This document shows positions 29,506-37,295 of a stretch of DNA of 64,000 nt, piece by piece (position 1 is the first letter of the stretch; the number at the start of each line of letters is the position of its first letter). The stretch is from the NCBI RefSeq assembly GCF_000412335.2, contig NZ_KE161030.1:4436739-4500738 (forward strand), in the 5' to 3' direction. Source of the stretch: Cedecea davisae DSM 4568. Lineage in GTDB: Bacteria > Pseudomonadota > Gammaproteobacteria > Enterobacterales > Enterobacteriaceae. A program made the translations under genes and the position numbers. The notes under the pieces are model-generated. The model was not told the DNA's origin. It saw nothing but the letters and a program-made list of their open reading frames with translations, and ran no database searches.

Positions 29506-30137
29506 AAAAGCAACCGACCATTCAGCGCTATAGTGCGCCGGAGCGTATCAACCACTGGGTCACCGCCTTCTGCTTCGTGCTGGCGGCGGTGAGCGGACTG
29601 GGCTTTTTCTTCCCGTCCTTCAACTGGCTGATGGGCATTCTCGGTACGCCGCAGCTGGCGCGCATTCTCCACCCGTTCGTCGGCGTGGTGATGTTCGCCT
29701 CGTTTATCATCATGTTCTTCCGCTACTGGCACCACAACCTAATCAATCGGGATGATATCTTTTGGGCTAAGAATATCCGTAAGATAGTCGTCAACGAAGA
29801 AGTGGGAGACACCGGGCGCTATAACTTCGGCCAGAAATGCGTGTTCTGGGCGGCAATTATTTTCCTGGTGCTGCTGTTGGTGAGCGGCGTGATTATCTGG
29901 CGCCCTTACTTTGCGCCAGCGTTCCCGATCCCACTTATCCGATTTGCGTTAATGCTGCATTCATTTGCCGCAGTAGCGCTAATTGTGGTTATCATGGTGC
30001 ATATCTACGCCGCCCTTTGGGTGAAAGGCACCATTACCGCGATGGTGGAGGGCTGGGTTACCACGACGTGGGCGAAGAAACATCACCCGAAATGGTACCG
30101 TGAAGTCCGCCGGAAACAGGAAAAGTCATCTGAATGA
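29502..30137 (+). CDS. fdoI: formate dehydrogenase-O cytochrome b556 subunit
   Basis: A 211-residue inner-membrane cytochrome with four transmembrane segments that binds haem b and reduces quinone. Family motifs include [18 protein letters not shown] at the first helix and [27 protein letters not shown] near the end, whose histidines are haem ligands. Both of its ends overlap neighbours by four bases (ATGA type), so translation is coupled with fdoH and fdhE. Confidence 0.96.
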   Translation: MKKQPTIQRYSAPERINHWVTAFCFVLAAVSGLGFFFPSFNWLMGILGTPQLARILHPFVGVVMFASFIIMFFRYWHHNLINRDDIFWAKNIRKIVVNEEVGDTGRYNFGQKCVFWAAIIFLVLLLVSGVIIWRPYFAPAFPIPLIRFALMLHSFAAVALIVVIMVHIYAALWVKGTITAMVEGWVTTTWAKKHHPKWYREVRRKQEKSSE

Positions 30138-31063
30138 GTATTCGCATAATCCCGCAAGATCAGCTGGAGAAGAGCGAGAAACGCACGGCGGAAGTCATTC
30201 CGCCGTTATTGTTCCCCAGGCTGAAAAATCTCTACAACCGCCGCGCAGAACGCCTGCGCGAGCTGGCAGCCAGTAATCCGCTGGGCGATTACCTGCGCTT
30301 TGCCGCGCTGATCGCCCACGCCCAGGAAGTGGTGCTTTACGACCACCCGCTGGAGATGGATTTAACCGCCCTGATTGTTGAGTCCGCCAAAACCGGCAAG
30401 CCGCCGCTGGATATTCACGTCCTGCCGCGCGACCCGCACTGGCAGCGCCTGCTACAGTCGCTGATTGCCGAACTGAAGCCGGAAATGGACGGCCCGGCGC
30501 TGGCCGTTATCGAAAATCTCGAAAAAGCTTCTTCCCTGGAGCTGGAAGAGATGGCGACCGCGCTGTTCAACGCCGACTTCGCGTTAGTCAGCAGCGACAA
30601 AGCCCCGTTCATCTGGGCCGCGCTGTCGCTTTACTGGGCGCAAATGGCAACCTTAATCCCCGGCAAAGCGAAAGCGGAATACGGCGAACAGCGCCAGTTC
30701 TGCCCGGTTTGCGGCTCGATCCCGGTCTCCAGTATGGTTCACATCGGCACCACAAACGGCCTGCGCTACCTGCACTGCAACCTGTGTGAAACCGAGTGGC
30801 ACGTTGTGCGCGTGAAATGCAGCAACTGCGAGCAAACCCGCGACCTGAACTACTGGTCACTGGACAGCGAACAGGCCGCCATCAAGGCTGAAACCTGCGG
30901 CGACTGCGGTACCTACCTGAAGATCTTGTACCAGGAGAAGGACCCGAAAGTGGAAGCCGTAGCCGATGACCTGGCTTCGCTGGTGCTGGACGCCCGCATG
31001 GAGCAAGAAGGCTTTGCCCGCAGCAGCATCAACCCGTTCTTATTCCCAGGCGAAGGGGAGTAA
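30134..31063 (+). CDS. fdhE: formate dehydrogenase accessory protein FdhE
   Basis: A 309-residue cytoplasmic rubredoxin-like factor needed for maturation or activity of respiratory formate dehydrogenases. The C-terminal half holds four CxxC pairs: [24 protein letters not shown] and [10 protein letters not shown]. It starts within the stop of fdoI and ends the operon, followed by the hairpin at 31070-31101. In E. coli fdhE also follows fdoI. Confidence 0.95.
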   Translation: MSIRIIPQDQLEKSEKRTAEVIPPLLFPRLKNLYNRRAERLRELAASNPLGDYLRFAALIAHAQEVVLYDHPLEMDLTALIVESAKTGKPPLDIHVLPRDPHWQRLLQSLIAELKPEMDGPALAVIENLEKASSLELEEMATALFNADFALVSSDKAPFIWAALSLYWAQMATLIPGKAKAEYGEQRQFCPVCGSIPVSSMVHIGTTNGLRYLHCNLCETEWHVVRVKCSNCEQTRDLNYWSLDSEQAAIKAETCGDCGTYLKILYQEKDPKVEAVADDLASLVLDARMEQEGFARSSINPFLFPGEGE

Positions 31064-31069
31064 ACCCGC

Positions 31070-31101
31070 CTACCGGTCAGCTTTTGCTGGCTGGTAGTTT
31101 T
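31070..31101 (+). terminator. terminator of the fdoGHI-fdhE operon
   Basis: Stem CTACCGGTCAGC / GCTGGCTGGTAG (12 bp with two wobble pairs), TTTT loop, then TTTT. It starts 7 bp after the fdhE stop. Confidence 0.85.
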
Positions 31102-31234
31102 CTGCCTATTTTACACTCACTCCACCGCCTTACCGTAACTCAGCCAAATAGCCAACACCTGTAGAAGCCGTGCTTTCAGTCACAAATAGCTATTATTCTT
31201 TGTTGATTATTTCTACAATCAGGATTACCTTTTA

Positions 31235-31253
31235 GTACGGATTTAATCCGTAC
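31235..31253. promoter_or_regulatory. perfect palindrome upstream of the toxin-antitoxin pair, likely its operator
   Basis: GTACGGATTTAATCCGTAC, two 9-bp arms around a single T, lies 57 bp before the antitoxin start. DUF1778 antitoxins are ribbon-helix-helix proteins that bind such palindromes at their own promoter, so autoregulation is the natural reading. Confidence 0.75.
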
Positions 31254-31309
31254 ATTTTGGCGTAATCACGTAGCCAAAGAGATACGATGGCTCGCCACAA
31301 GGAACCAAT

Positions 31310-31579
31310 ATGCCAGCCCTGAAAAAGCAGCGCATCGATCTGAGATTATCCGATGATGATAAATGCCTGATCGAAGAAGCTGCGGCAATGACTAACCAAA
31401 GCATCACTCAATTTATGCTTAGTAGCGCCTCGGAACGAGCAGCACAAGTCATTGAGCAACACCGCCGCCTGCTCCTGAACGAAGAGTCATGGAGCAGGGT
31501 GATGGATGCCATCAGTAACCCGCCGGCACCGGACGCCCGGCTAAAACAAGCTGCCATACGTCTAAAAGACATGGAGTAA
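31310..31579 (+). CDS. DUF1778 antitoxin (TacA/AtaR type)
   Basis: An 89-residue antitoxin. The N-terminal ribbon-helix-helix is KKQRIDLRLSDDDKCLIEEAAAMTNQS (residues 4-30), followed by ITQFMLSSASERAAQVIEQHRRLLL, the conserved helix of the family. A C-terminal tail (MDAISNPPAPDARLKQAA) of the kind that wraps around and blocks the acetyltransferase toxin is present. AAGGA precedes the ATG. It lies 3 bp upstream of the toxin gene, the usual antitoxin-first order. Confidence 0.92.
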   Translation: MPALKKQRIDLRLSDDDKCLIEEAAAMTNQSITQFMLSSASERAAQVIEQHRRLLLNEESWSRVMDAISNPPAPDARLKQAAIRLKDME

Positions 31580-31582
31580 ACC

Positions 31583-32107
31583 ATGGGCAACCTGGTTATA
31601 GAGATCTTTTCGGAAAACAGGGAATATGAATTAACTGGCTTTGATTGTGGCGAAATATCGCTAAATCGGTTCCTTACCGATCAATTAAAACGCCAGCACG
31701 GGGGCCGTATTTTACGCGGTTATGTTCTCAAAACTCAGGAGCCGCTTCCCAGAGTACTTGGTTTTTACACTCTGTCCGGGAGTTGTTTTGAGAAAGCGAC
31801 ACTTCCATCAAAAACACAGCAAAAAAGAGTCCCTTACACGAATGTTCCCAGCGTCACCCTTGGCCGCCTGGCAATAGATACATCCTTGCAGGGTCAGCAA
31901 TGGGGTACAACGTTAGTCACACACGCAATGAAAGTTGTTTACCTGGCTTCTCAAGCCGTTGGCATTCATGGGATTTTTGTTGATGCGCTTAATGACAGAG
32001 CGAGCGCTTTCTATCAGAAGCTTGGTTTTATTCCTTTAACCGGAGAAAATTCAAACTCTCTTTTCTACCCCACTAAATCAATCGAGCAGCTCTTTGCTGA
32101 AGATTAA
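31583..32107 (+). CDS. GNAT toxin of the TacT/AtaT class
   Basis: A 174-residue acetyltransferase. Toxins of this class acetylate the amino group of aminoacyl-tRNAs and stop translation. Recognisable parts are FDCGEISLNRFLTDQLKRQH (the D-C-G-x4-N-x-F-L opening of the class), VTLGRLAIDTSLQGQQWGTTLV (acetyl-CoA loop) and DRASAFYQKLGF with the probable catalytic tyrosine at about residue 144. The acetyl-CoA loop reads Q-G-Q-Q-W-G rather than the usual Q/R-G-x-G-x-G/A, and this may alter activity. Codons are more AT-rich than in neighbouring core genes, fitting a mobile module near selC. Confidence 0.9.
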   Translation: MGNLVIEIFSENREYELTGFDCGEISLNRFLTDQLKRQHGGRILRGYVLKTQEPLPRVLGFYTLSGSCFEKATLPSKTQQKRVPYTNVPSVTLGRLAIDTSLQGQQWGTTLVTHAMKVVYLASQAVGIHGIFVDALNDRASAFYQKLGFIPLTGENSNSLFYPTKSIEQLFAED

Positions 32108-32172
32108 CAGGTTTTTATCCATCGCAAGTGCAAGCGCCAGGAGATCTCCGCAACCAGCGCTTACCTCTTCAG

Positions 32173-32394
32173 TCAGCCGCGCTTAATCATCTGTACAACC
32201 TGCTCGTTCTGGATCTGATGCTCCACGCCCTGCTCGTCGTAGTAACGCGTCAGCCCCGTTTGTTTATCCAGCTCCGGCTTGCCTTTAGTCACGATCATCT
32301 CGCCTGTTTTAGTCGACATCACGTAGCTGCTGGAGCAGCCCGCGACCGATAACGCAACCACGCCAAACAGCAGCATCCCGTATATTTTTTTCAC
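32173..32394 (-). CDS. YgdI/YgdR family lipoprotein
   Basis: A 73-residue lipoprotein precursor. I start it at the GTG at 32394, which gives a short lipoprotein signal (KKIYGMLLFGVVALSVAGC) with the lipobox VAGC. The mature domain SSSYVMSTKTGEMIVTKGKPELDKQTGLTRYYDEQG is the YgdI/YgdR fold (DUF903), a small SH3-like domain of unknown function on envelope lipoproteins. An ATG seven codons on would cut the charged N-region. The frame is open far upstream without supporting features. Confidence 0.88.
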   Translation of the reverse strand: MKKIYGMLLFGVVALSVAGCSSSYVMSTKTGEMIVTKGKPELDKQTGLTRYYDEQGVEHQIQNEQVVQMIKRG

Positions 32395-32578
32395 TTTTTC
32401 CAGCCCGTTATTGTTATAGACGCCGGATTGTAGCTGGAGGAGATGCAACCGGTTGTTAATGTGTATTGCTAAGGGAAACAAGGATGAGAATGGCTTTTTA
32501 GCCGTCAACCCGGCCATCGCACACAATAACGACAACGCTTTGACAACCCGTAACTTTTCTCTCATCAGGAAAAAATCT

Positions 32579-32914
32579 ATGTCCGTCGCAGAGCCTGTAA
32601 TCCGCCAGTATGAGGCGTACAACGCCCACGATCTCGAAGCCTTTGCCGCCTGCTTTAGCGAAGACTTCATTGCTTACCGCCCCCCTGCCGCCGCGCCTTC
32701 TCTGGAAGGGAGAGACGCGCTTTATGCCTTCTACAAAGAGCATCGTTTTAATAATCCTGCCCTGCGTGCTGAAATTATTTCCCGCACCACGCTGGGCAAC
32801 AAGGTTTTCGACCACGAGAAGATTTACGGCCTAAGCGAGGAACCAATTGAAAGTATTGCCGTTTTTGAAGTTGAAAACGGGCTGATAAAAACCGCATGGT
32901 TTTTCTTTGGCTAG
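32579..32914 (+). CDS. SnoaL/NTF2-like small protein
   Basis: A 111-residue single-domain protein with the NTF2-like cone fold pattern: helix VIRQYEAYNAHDLEAFAACFSEDFIAY, then GRDALYAFYKEH and strands ending IESIAVFEVENGLIKTAWFFFG. Such domains act as small isomerases, hydrolases or ligand binders; no catalytic set identifies a reaction. The ATG at 32579 follows AGGAAAAAATCT. A longer in-frame extension to 32453 runs through the promoter region of the divergent lipoprotein and is unlikely. Confidence 0.82.
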   Translation: MSVAEPVIRQYEAYNAHDLEAFAACFSEDFIAYRPPAAAPSLEGRDALYAFYKEHRFNNPALRAEIISRTTLGNKVFDHEKIYGLSEEPIESIAVFEVENGLIKTAWFFFG

Positions 32915-32961
32915 GCCAGCATTACCAGCCCTCGCACTTGTAGGGCGGCATTTCGACGCGA

Positions 32962-32995
32962 GCAGCAGCGTTGGCACTCCGGTAAACGCTGCTGC
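32962..32995. repeat. 11-bp inverted repeat upstream of selC
   Basis: Perfect arms GCAGCAGCGTT / AACGCTGCTGC with a 12-base loop, 47 bp after the SnoaL-like gene and about 80 bp before the selC promoter. It lacks a T tract. It may end the upstream transcript or insulate selC. Confidence 0.7.
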
Positions 32996-33073
32996 AATGA
33001 GCAATTCCTGTGCCGTTAGATTGATTTGGTGAATAATTTCACTTTAAGCGCAGCATATATTCTTACTGACCCA

Positions 33074-33102
33074 TTGGGCAGCAGCATGAAACCCGGTATA
33101 AT
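33074..33102 (+). promoter_or_regulatory. selC promoter
   Basis: TTGGGC at 33074-33079 and TATAAT at 33097-33102 with a 17-bp spacer, followed by a GC-rich discriminator typical of stable-RNA promoters. It is placed 31 bp before the mature tRNA 5' end. Confidence 0.8.
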
Positions 33103-33133
33103 GCGCCCCGCCTCCATGTAGCAATGAAGGCGC

Positions 33134-33228
33134 GGAAGGTCGTCGTCTCCGGTGAGGCGGCTGGATTTCAAATCCAGGTGGTGCCGCCAGCGGCGCCGGG
33201 CAGGTTCGACTCCTGTGACTTTCCGCCA
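33134..33228 (+). tRNA. selC: tRNA-Sec (anticodon TCA)
   Basis: Selenocysteine tRNA, charged with serine and then converted by SelA. It is 95 nt long with CCA encoded, as in E. coli selC. The acceptor stem starts GGAAGGTCG and pairs with the 3' end GTGACTTTCC. The anticodon loop TTTCAAA at 33166-33172 carries TCA. The long variable arm (GGTGGTGCCGCCAGCGGCGCC region) and the T arm GGTTCGACTCC are present. The 3' end of selC is a well-known integration site of islands and phages. Confidence 0.98.
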
Positions 33229-33693
33229 AAATTTAAAAAACGCTCCTCATATCGATAATCCTCTCCATACTTATTTTCCTGGTCGTTTGAGCAAATCCTT
33301 CAGTCGGATATTTTTAGCTACTTTTTATAGCCATTCATATTTGAGAACAGTAATGGCTAAAAAATTAATCTCGGCCCCGCCAAAAAAACTTATATTTATA
33401 TTAATGCAAAAAAAAACAATATAAACATTAAACAGATAATATATAAGTTATCTATGATTAAAGAATTCACCAGCAACCTAAATCCATAAAATTTATAGTT
33501 AAAAATCACTTTTTATTTATTCCGTGAGAGATATTGGGCTCTAGGTAATTTAAAGATTCATATTTTTACATGCTGGTGTTATAGAAATAAAGTTGTCAGG
33601 TGAAACCCTTCAAGAAAATTGAAAGATAAGTCGCCCTCGAAGGGTATTACCAGTACCAACCGAGGGCTAACCACAACGTTATAGGAGTAACGC
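33229..33693. other. AT-rich gap immediately 3' of selC
   Basis: About 465 bases with no supported gene, much more AT-rich than the rest of the window, especially 33340-33600. I found no integrase and no second copy of the selC 3' end. Near its right end are nested inverted repeats: ACCCTTC (33605-33611) with GAAGGGT (33639-33645), and GCCCTCG (33633-33639) with CGAGGGC (33661-33667). These could form alternative hairpins in the leader of the gene at 33694. Confidence 0.5.
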
Positions 33694-34071
33694 CATGGCT
33701 AACAAAGATAGTACCACAACCGCTAATTCCCCCCGCTGGGCACAGGCCACGATCTCTTTCAGGTGCTGGACGCCTGCGAAGGCTATACGGATATTCTGAT
33801 TGAGAGCGAAAATATGACCGAACACATGGCGCTGTGCGGCCGCCTGCTGGCAGGGCTGGAAGTATTGAAAATCGTTCTGGATGAACAGCTGCGGGAATAT
33901 TGCAGCGCCCTGACTATTGTGCTGCTGAATCAGCAGGAATCCGCAGAGCAACAGGAAACCATTACCGGCCTGTTATTCGAGATGGTTAACAGCCTGCGGG
34001 CACCACGCTTTATTCGCACCGCCTCCGGGCTGGCGATGATTAGCAATAAGGCCAGGCCGGGTATTCACTAA
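33694..34071 (+). pseudogene. small uncharacterised gene with a frameshift in a C tract
   Basis: The ATG at 33694 has an excellent ribosome-binding site (AGGAGTAACGCC) and opens MANKDSTTTANSP, but runs out of frame. The rest (LFQVLDACEGYTDILIESEN to the TAA at 34069-34071) is in another frame. The two join perfectly if the run of six Cs at 33729-33734 had seven, giving an intact protein of about 126 residues. The long part is helical and acidic with ALCGRLLAGLEVLKIVLDEQLREY. I do not recognise its family with confidence; it faintly recalls DUF3077 proteins. It may be a true pseudogene, a phase-variable gene or a sequencing error. Confidence 0.6.
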
Positions 34072-34110
34072 ACGATAATCCGCTCCTCTTCCTTAAAGGA
34101 GAGGAGATTT

Positions 34111-34269
34111 ATGAACCTCAGCTCAAACTCTTCCCTGAAAAAATTAATTATTCGATTTTCCCGAACAAGTGTTCATTTTCAGTTACGGGTATACCCCTGC
34201 CGGGGAGAGTTAGGCTTATTTGGGAATGCCAGTTTTAGCTCTTTCTCATCCACCATCGGCTTTAGATAA
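34111..34269 (+). CDS. possible small ORF with strong but structured ribosome-binding site
   Basis: A 52-codon frame from an ATG preceded by AAGGAGAGGAG. That site is the right arm of a hairpin (34083-34106, CTCCTCT / AGAGGAG), which would hide it. The predicted protein opens MNLSSNSSLKKLIIRF; the last 30 codons run antisense to the end of the gene at 34179, so it may be the truncated start of a gene cut by insertion of that neighbour. No family recognised. Confidence 0.25.
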   Translation: MNLSSNSSLKKLIIRFSRTSVHFQLRVYPCRGELGLFGNASFSSFSSTIGFR

Positions 34270-36125
34270 TTTTGGCGAATACTTTGCGCTCTTCGTCCCA
34301 GCAGCTTTTCAAGCACAGCCACGGATAAGTAATGCCCGTCGCACAACCTCGAAAGTAGAGCCTTCATAACATCAGTTTCAAGACGTCTGTGTTCACGCGC
34401 AGGAGAGGCAATCTCTTCAAGTGAAAAACGAAAATCTATAGTCAATACAGCAAGATCGTCAATAAATGGCTTATCTATTAAGCTACTGATAAATCTACCA
34501 TAACTATCTCTATCTTGATCGCTATGCGTTAAGTTACCAGCGCTATGCGTTAAGTTATCAGCGCTATGCGTTAAGCTTGACGTCGTACTTAACGCATTGG
34601 CAAAGACCTCTTCTGGCGATGGTGGCTCCATTCCCGGCAAGCTATATGATTTATCTCGTTTCTCTCCACTAGAAACAAGAAAACCTTTATCCACTAACCT
34701 TGGTAGCGCCAGAGTAACATCACGAGAATGTTTACTTGTCAGTTGGCAAGCTCTTTCATGGTTAACCCAGCCTTCAATTGCCGCGGTAACCACTATCATC
34801 CTCTCGAATTCATCGAGTTGGTAGAATTGCTCACCAAATAATGATTCCAGAAGATCTGTAACTTCCCGTGGAACAAGACTCACGCTGGAGAGTTCAAGTA
34901 GCGTTTGCTCAGAAGGTTCTGTTTTCTCGTAAAGCTTCGGCATGCGCCAGTTAGCCCATTTCCAGCCGCTAATAATTTTTGGTACACCCGACCCTGCACG
35001 CTCTCCCGCTCCAATCATCAGAAACATCTGGTGCATGCGGCGATTGCGGCAATCACTCTCACCTCCTTTAATAGCAACTTCAGGAGGTACTCTCATCAAC
35101 CCTGGATTGCGAAAACCAAAAAGATCAGGCCTTTTAATAATCAAAATTGAGCTTCTTCCAGAATAGTCCGCATGGACTAAAGTATTAACCAGAGCCTCAC
35201 GAATGGCTTCATGCGCCCTGGTTTCATCCAGACGAAGACCATCCTGCAATTCGAATGGTACTTTAAGGTCGGTAATAAGTTTTCTATAAGTTCTACGATA
35301 AAAATCGAAAATATTACCGGACCATGAACCATCCGGATAAATCCGGTCAATCCAGCGAGAATCTATATTCGCATCTTCACGCTCACGGTAATCAACGAAA
35401 TAATTTGGTGCGGCATCCTGAATCGCATTCCAGGTACCAAACATTAGAATCCCAGCCAGCGTAACTCCTTCCTCACCATTTTGTCTGTCTTTACGCCACC
35501 CACCTATATTTTTGAAAAGTTCAAATAGGTCCAATTCGAGCCATGGATGCTGAGGTTTTGATGCATTGAAAAGGTTTCTGTAAGCTCGCAAGCTGGTTTG
35601 GTCGATATCGCTAAAATCAAATCCTGTAAGGATTTTATCATCCCGGCAGTCCTCAACCTGTTCGGCCATCATTCTTTTTATTTGTTCCTCAGAACAATGA
35701 CAATCACCCTCGTGCCTGCGTATATATGTCTCAGTCATCGGTTGATTATTTAGATATACAGGTTTCTGCTCACGTCGGGCAGCAGGAATTTCAATCACTA
35801 CGACTACCTTACTCTCGAGAGTAATCTCCTGAACTGAATTTTCAGCCAGTAAATTAGAATTCACTTTCTTTTTATTATTAGAAATATCAAAGATTTGTTT
35901 TATTACTGTAGCTGTATTAGTTATTCCCTCAATAATAAATTGACCTTTCTTTTCTCTGACACCTAAGACGACATACCCACCTCGGGCATTCGCCATGGCA
36001 CTGTATGTTCGCCAGAAATCATCAGGCAACTTACCTTTCCCATCAGCACCTTGTGCTAACTTAAATTCTAATTCTGCAGATTCAGAAAGCGTCTGAATAT
36101 CAATCAGGTCCTTGATCTTTAACAT
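34179..36125 (-). CDS. AlbA_2 (Schlafen-type) / GHKL ATPase-like protein
   Basis: A 648-residue protein. The N-terminal AlbA_2 domain spans about residues 15-155 (SAELEFKLAQG, MANARGGYVVLGV, TYIRRHEGDCHCSEEQI). An ATP-binding domain follows, with an N-box EALVNTLVHADY (310-321), FRNPG (338-342) and GERAGSGVPKI (374-384), then winged-helix-like segments. Members of this group are called ATP-dependent DNA-binding or transcriptional regulators, and relatives occur in defence islands. Residues 518-535 hold three tandem LTHS units. It lies alone in an AT-rich stretch near selC, which suggests horizontal transfer. Function unknown; defence is inference only. Confidence 0.85.
   Translation of the reverse strand: MLKIKDLIDIQTLSESAELEFKLAQGADGKGKLPDDFWRTYSAMANARGGYVVLGVREKKGQFIIEGITNTATVIKQIFDISNNKKKVNSNLLAENSVQEITLESKVVVVIEIPAARREQKPVYLNNQPMTETYIRRHEGDCHCSEEQIKRMMAEQVEDCRDDKILTGFDFSDIDQTSLRAYRNLFNASKPQHPWLELDLFELFKNIGGWRKDRQNGEEGVTLAGILMFGTWNAIQDAAPNYFVDYREREDANIDSRWIDRIYPDGSWSGNIFDFYRRTYRKLITDLKVPFELQDGLRLDETRAHEAIREALVNTLVHADYSGRSSILIIKRPDLFGFRNPGLMRVPPEVAIKGGESDCRNRRMHQMFLMIGAGERAGSGVPKIISGWKWANWRMPKLYEKTEPSEQTLLELSSVSLVPREVTDLLESLFGEQFYQLDEFERMIVVTAAIEGWVNHERACQLTSKHSRDVTLALPRLVDKGFLVSSGEKRDKSYSLPGMEPPSPEEVFANALSTTSSLTHSADNLTHSAGNLTHSDQDRDSYGRFISSLIDKPFIDDLAVLTIDFRFSLEEIASPAREHRRLETDVMKALLSRLCDGHYLSVAVLEKLLGRRAQSIRQNYLKPMVDEKELKLAFPNKPNSPRQGYTRN
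34521..34575. repeat. 21-bp tandem repeat inside the AlbA_2 gene
   Basis: Two near-identical 21-bp units GCTATGCGTTAAGTTACCAGC (34521-34541 and 34542-34562, differing by one base) and a partial third from 34563. The unit length keeps the frame and encodes seven residues, LTHSA(D/G)N, on the minus strand. Confidence 0.9.
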
Positions 36126-36412
36126 AAGTAATATCTATACCTATCAAGATTGCCACAGGATGACATGTAATATCTGCAACTAATCCTAACACAGAATAAT
36201 TTTATTCGTTAAAGAGGACCAGAATTAAAGGAATTAATTCCCTCCCTTTGTCTGAGATCAAAGTTTTTCTTTTTCCAGGTGTAAACAGGCTTTAGGCCAT
36301 TAATTTTGATATTACTGATAACCAGTCCCCAAGGAACTGAAAATCTGCAAAGATGAAAACTATGCCAAAGCCTGTTGCATACCAAACCCGTGCCGGGAGC
36401 CACCAACCGCCA

Positions 36413-37024
36413 TTACATAGGCGGCGTCAATCCATCTATACCAGCAGAAATCCCGCGTGCAACGGCCTGGCCTTTGTCGTCTTTGGTGGCAAACAGCACC
36501 ACTTTCGCACCCGGTTTAAGCACGGATTTGTTGGCGGGGCTAATCAGCACCACCGGCACGTCGTCCGGGACCTGTACCGTTTTCTGCTGGCCGTGGAATT
36601 TCACCGTCATCGTGCGGCCGTGGCTGTTTACCAGAGTGCCGACCGTGCCGTTGGTCATAGTGTTAACCTGGCCGTTGGCGGATTCGAAGGGGTTAAAACC
36701 TTCTCCTGACCCGCGCAGGCTTGGGGCAAAAACATGGACTTCCAGCGCCTTCAGCGTGCCGTCTGCCTGTGGGACAGCGGCGGTGCCAATAAAGCTGTCG
36801 GGCTTGATGTCGCTCATCTTCGCTTCGCTCACGCCGTTGATTCTGGTTTTGTCCGTCAGGCCAACGGAGAGCTTTTCGCCCTGCCGGGTGGTGATTTGCA
36901 GCGAGGAATCATTTACCGCATCAATGGTGCCGCGCACCGGGGTAATCACATTGTCCGCCGCCGCTGCGCCAAAACTCAGCAACAGGGCGCTTAATGCCGG
37001 AACAAAAAAACGAGACTTAATCAT
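36413..37024 (-). CDS. DUF5666-like periplasmic protein
   Basis: A 203-residue precursor with signal peptide MIKSRFFVPALSALLLSFGAAAA. Two beta-rich modules follow: VRGTIDAVNDSSLQITTRQGEKLSVGLTDKTRI and VGTLVNSHGRTMTVKFHGQQKTVQVPDDVPVVLI. Each has the GTI...V...T...G pattern of DUF5666 (OB-like, often metal- or ligand-linked proteins). No metal-binding set is visible. It stands alone, with no obvious operon partner. Function unknown. Confidence 0.75.
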   Translation of the reverse strand: MIKSRFFVPALSALLLSFGAAAADNVITPVRGTIDAVNDSSLQITTRQGEKLSVGLTDKTRINGVSEAKMSDIKPDSFIGTAAVPQADGTLKALEVHVFAPSLRGSGEGFNPFESANGQVNTMTNGTVGTLVNSHGRTMTVKFHGQQKTVQVPDDVPVVLISPANKSVLKPGAKVVLFATKDDKGQAVARGISAGIDGLTPPM

Positions 37025-37295
37025 GCTCTCTCCAGGGTCAGGTTCGGTTTACCTTCAGCTTTTCCAAGCTTAACCGGCAAATAAAACCCCGGCGTTAAAG
37101 AGTGTGTTCAAACGTTTCTTCACTTGCCAGAAACGTGCTCTTTAGCGAAGCGGCTCTGGCGCTGTCGAAATTCTGAGCCGCTCAACAATTCGTGATAAGC
37201 TCCGCATTGTTGCTAACAGATAAAGCGCATCGCCAGGCTGATGCGCAATAATGCCGCATTCCGGCTTCTTGTCGATTGCCGTTTCAGGAAGAAAA

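Noticed and set aside
33152-33424. A 90-codon open frame running through selC
   Set aside because: It overlaps the tRNA and continues into AT-rich DNA, with no start signal.
34521-34583. A CRISPR array
   Set aside because: The repeats are contiguous 21-bp units without spacers and stay in the reading frame of the AlbA_2 gene.
33229-36412. A complete integrated phage or pathogenicity island at selC
   Set aside because: No integrase, no phage genes and no direct repeat of the selC 3' end were found; at most an eroded remnant.
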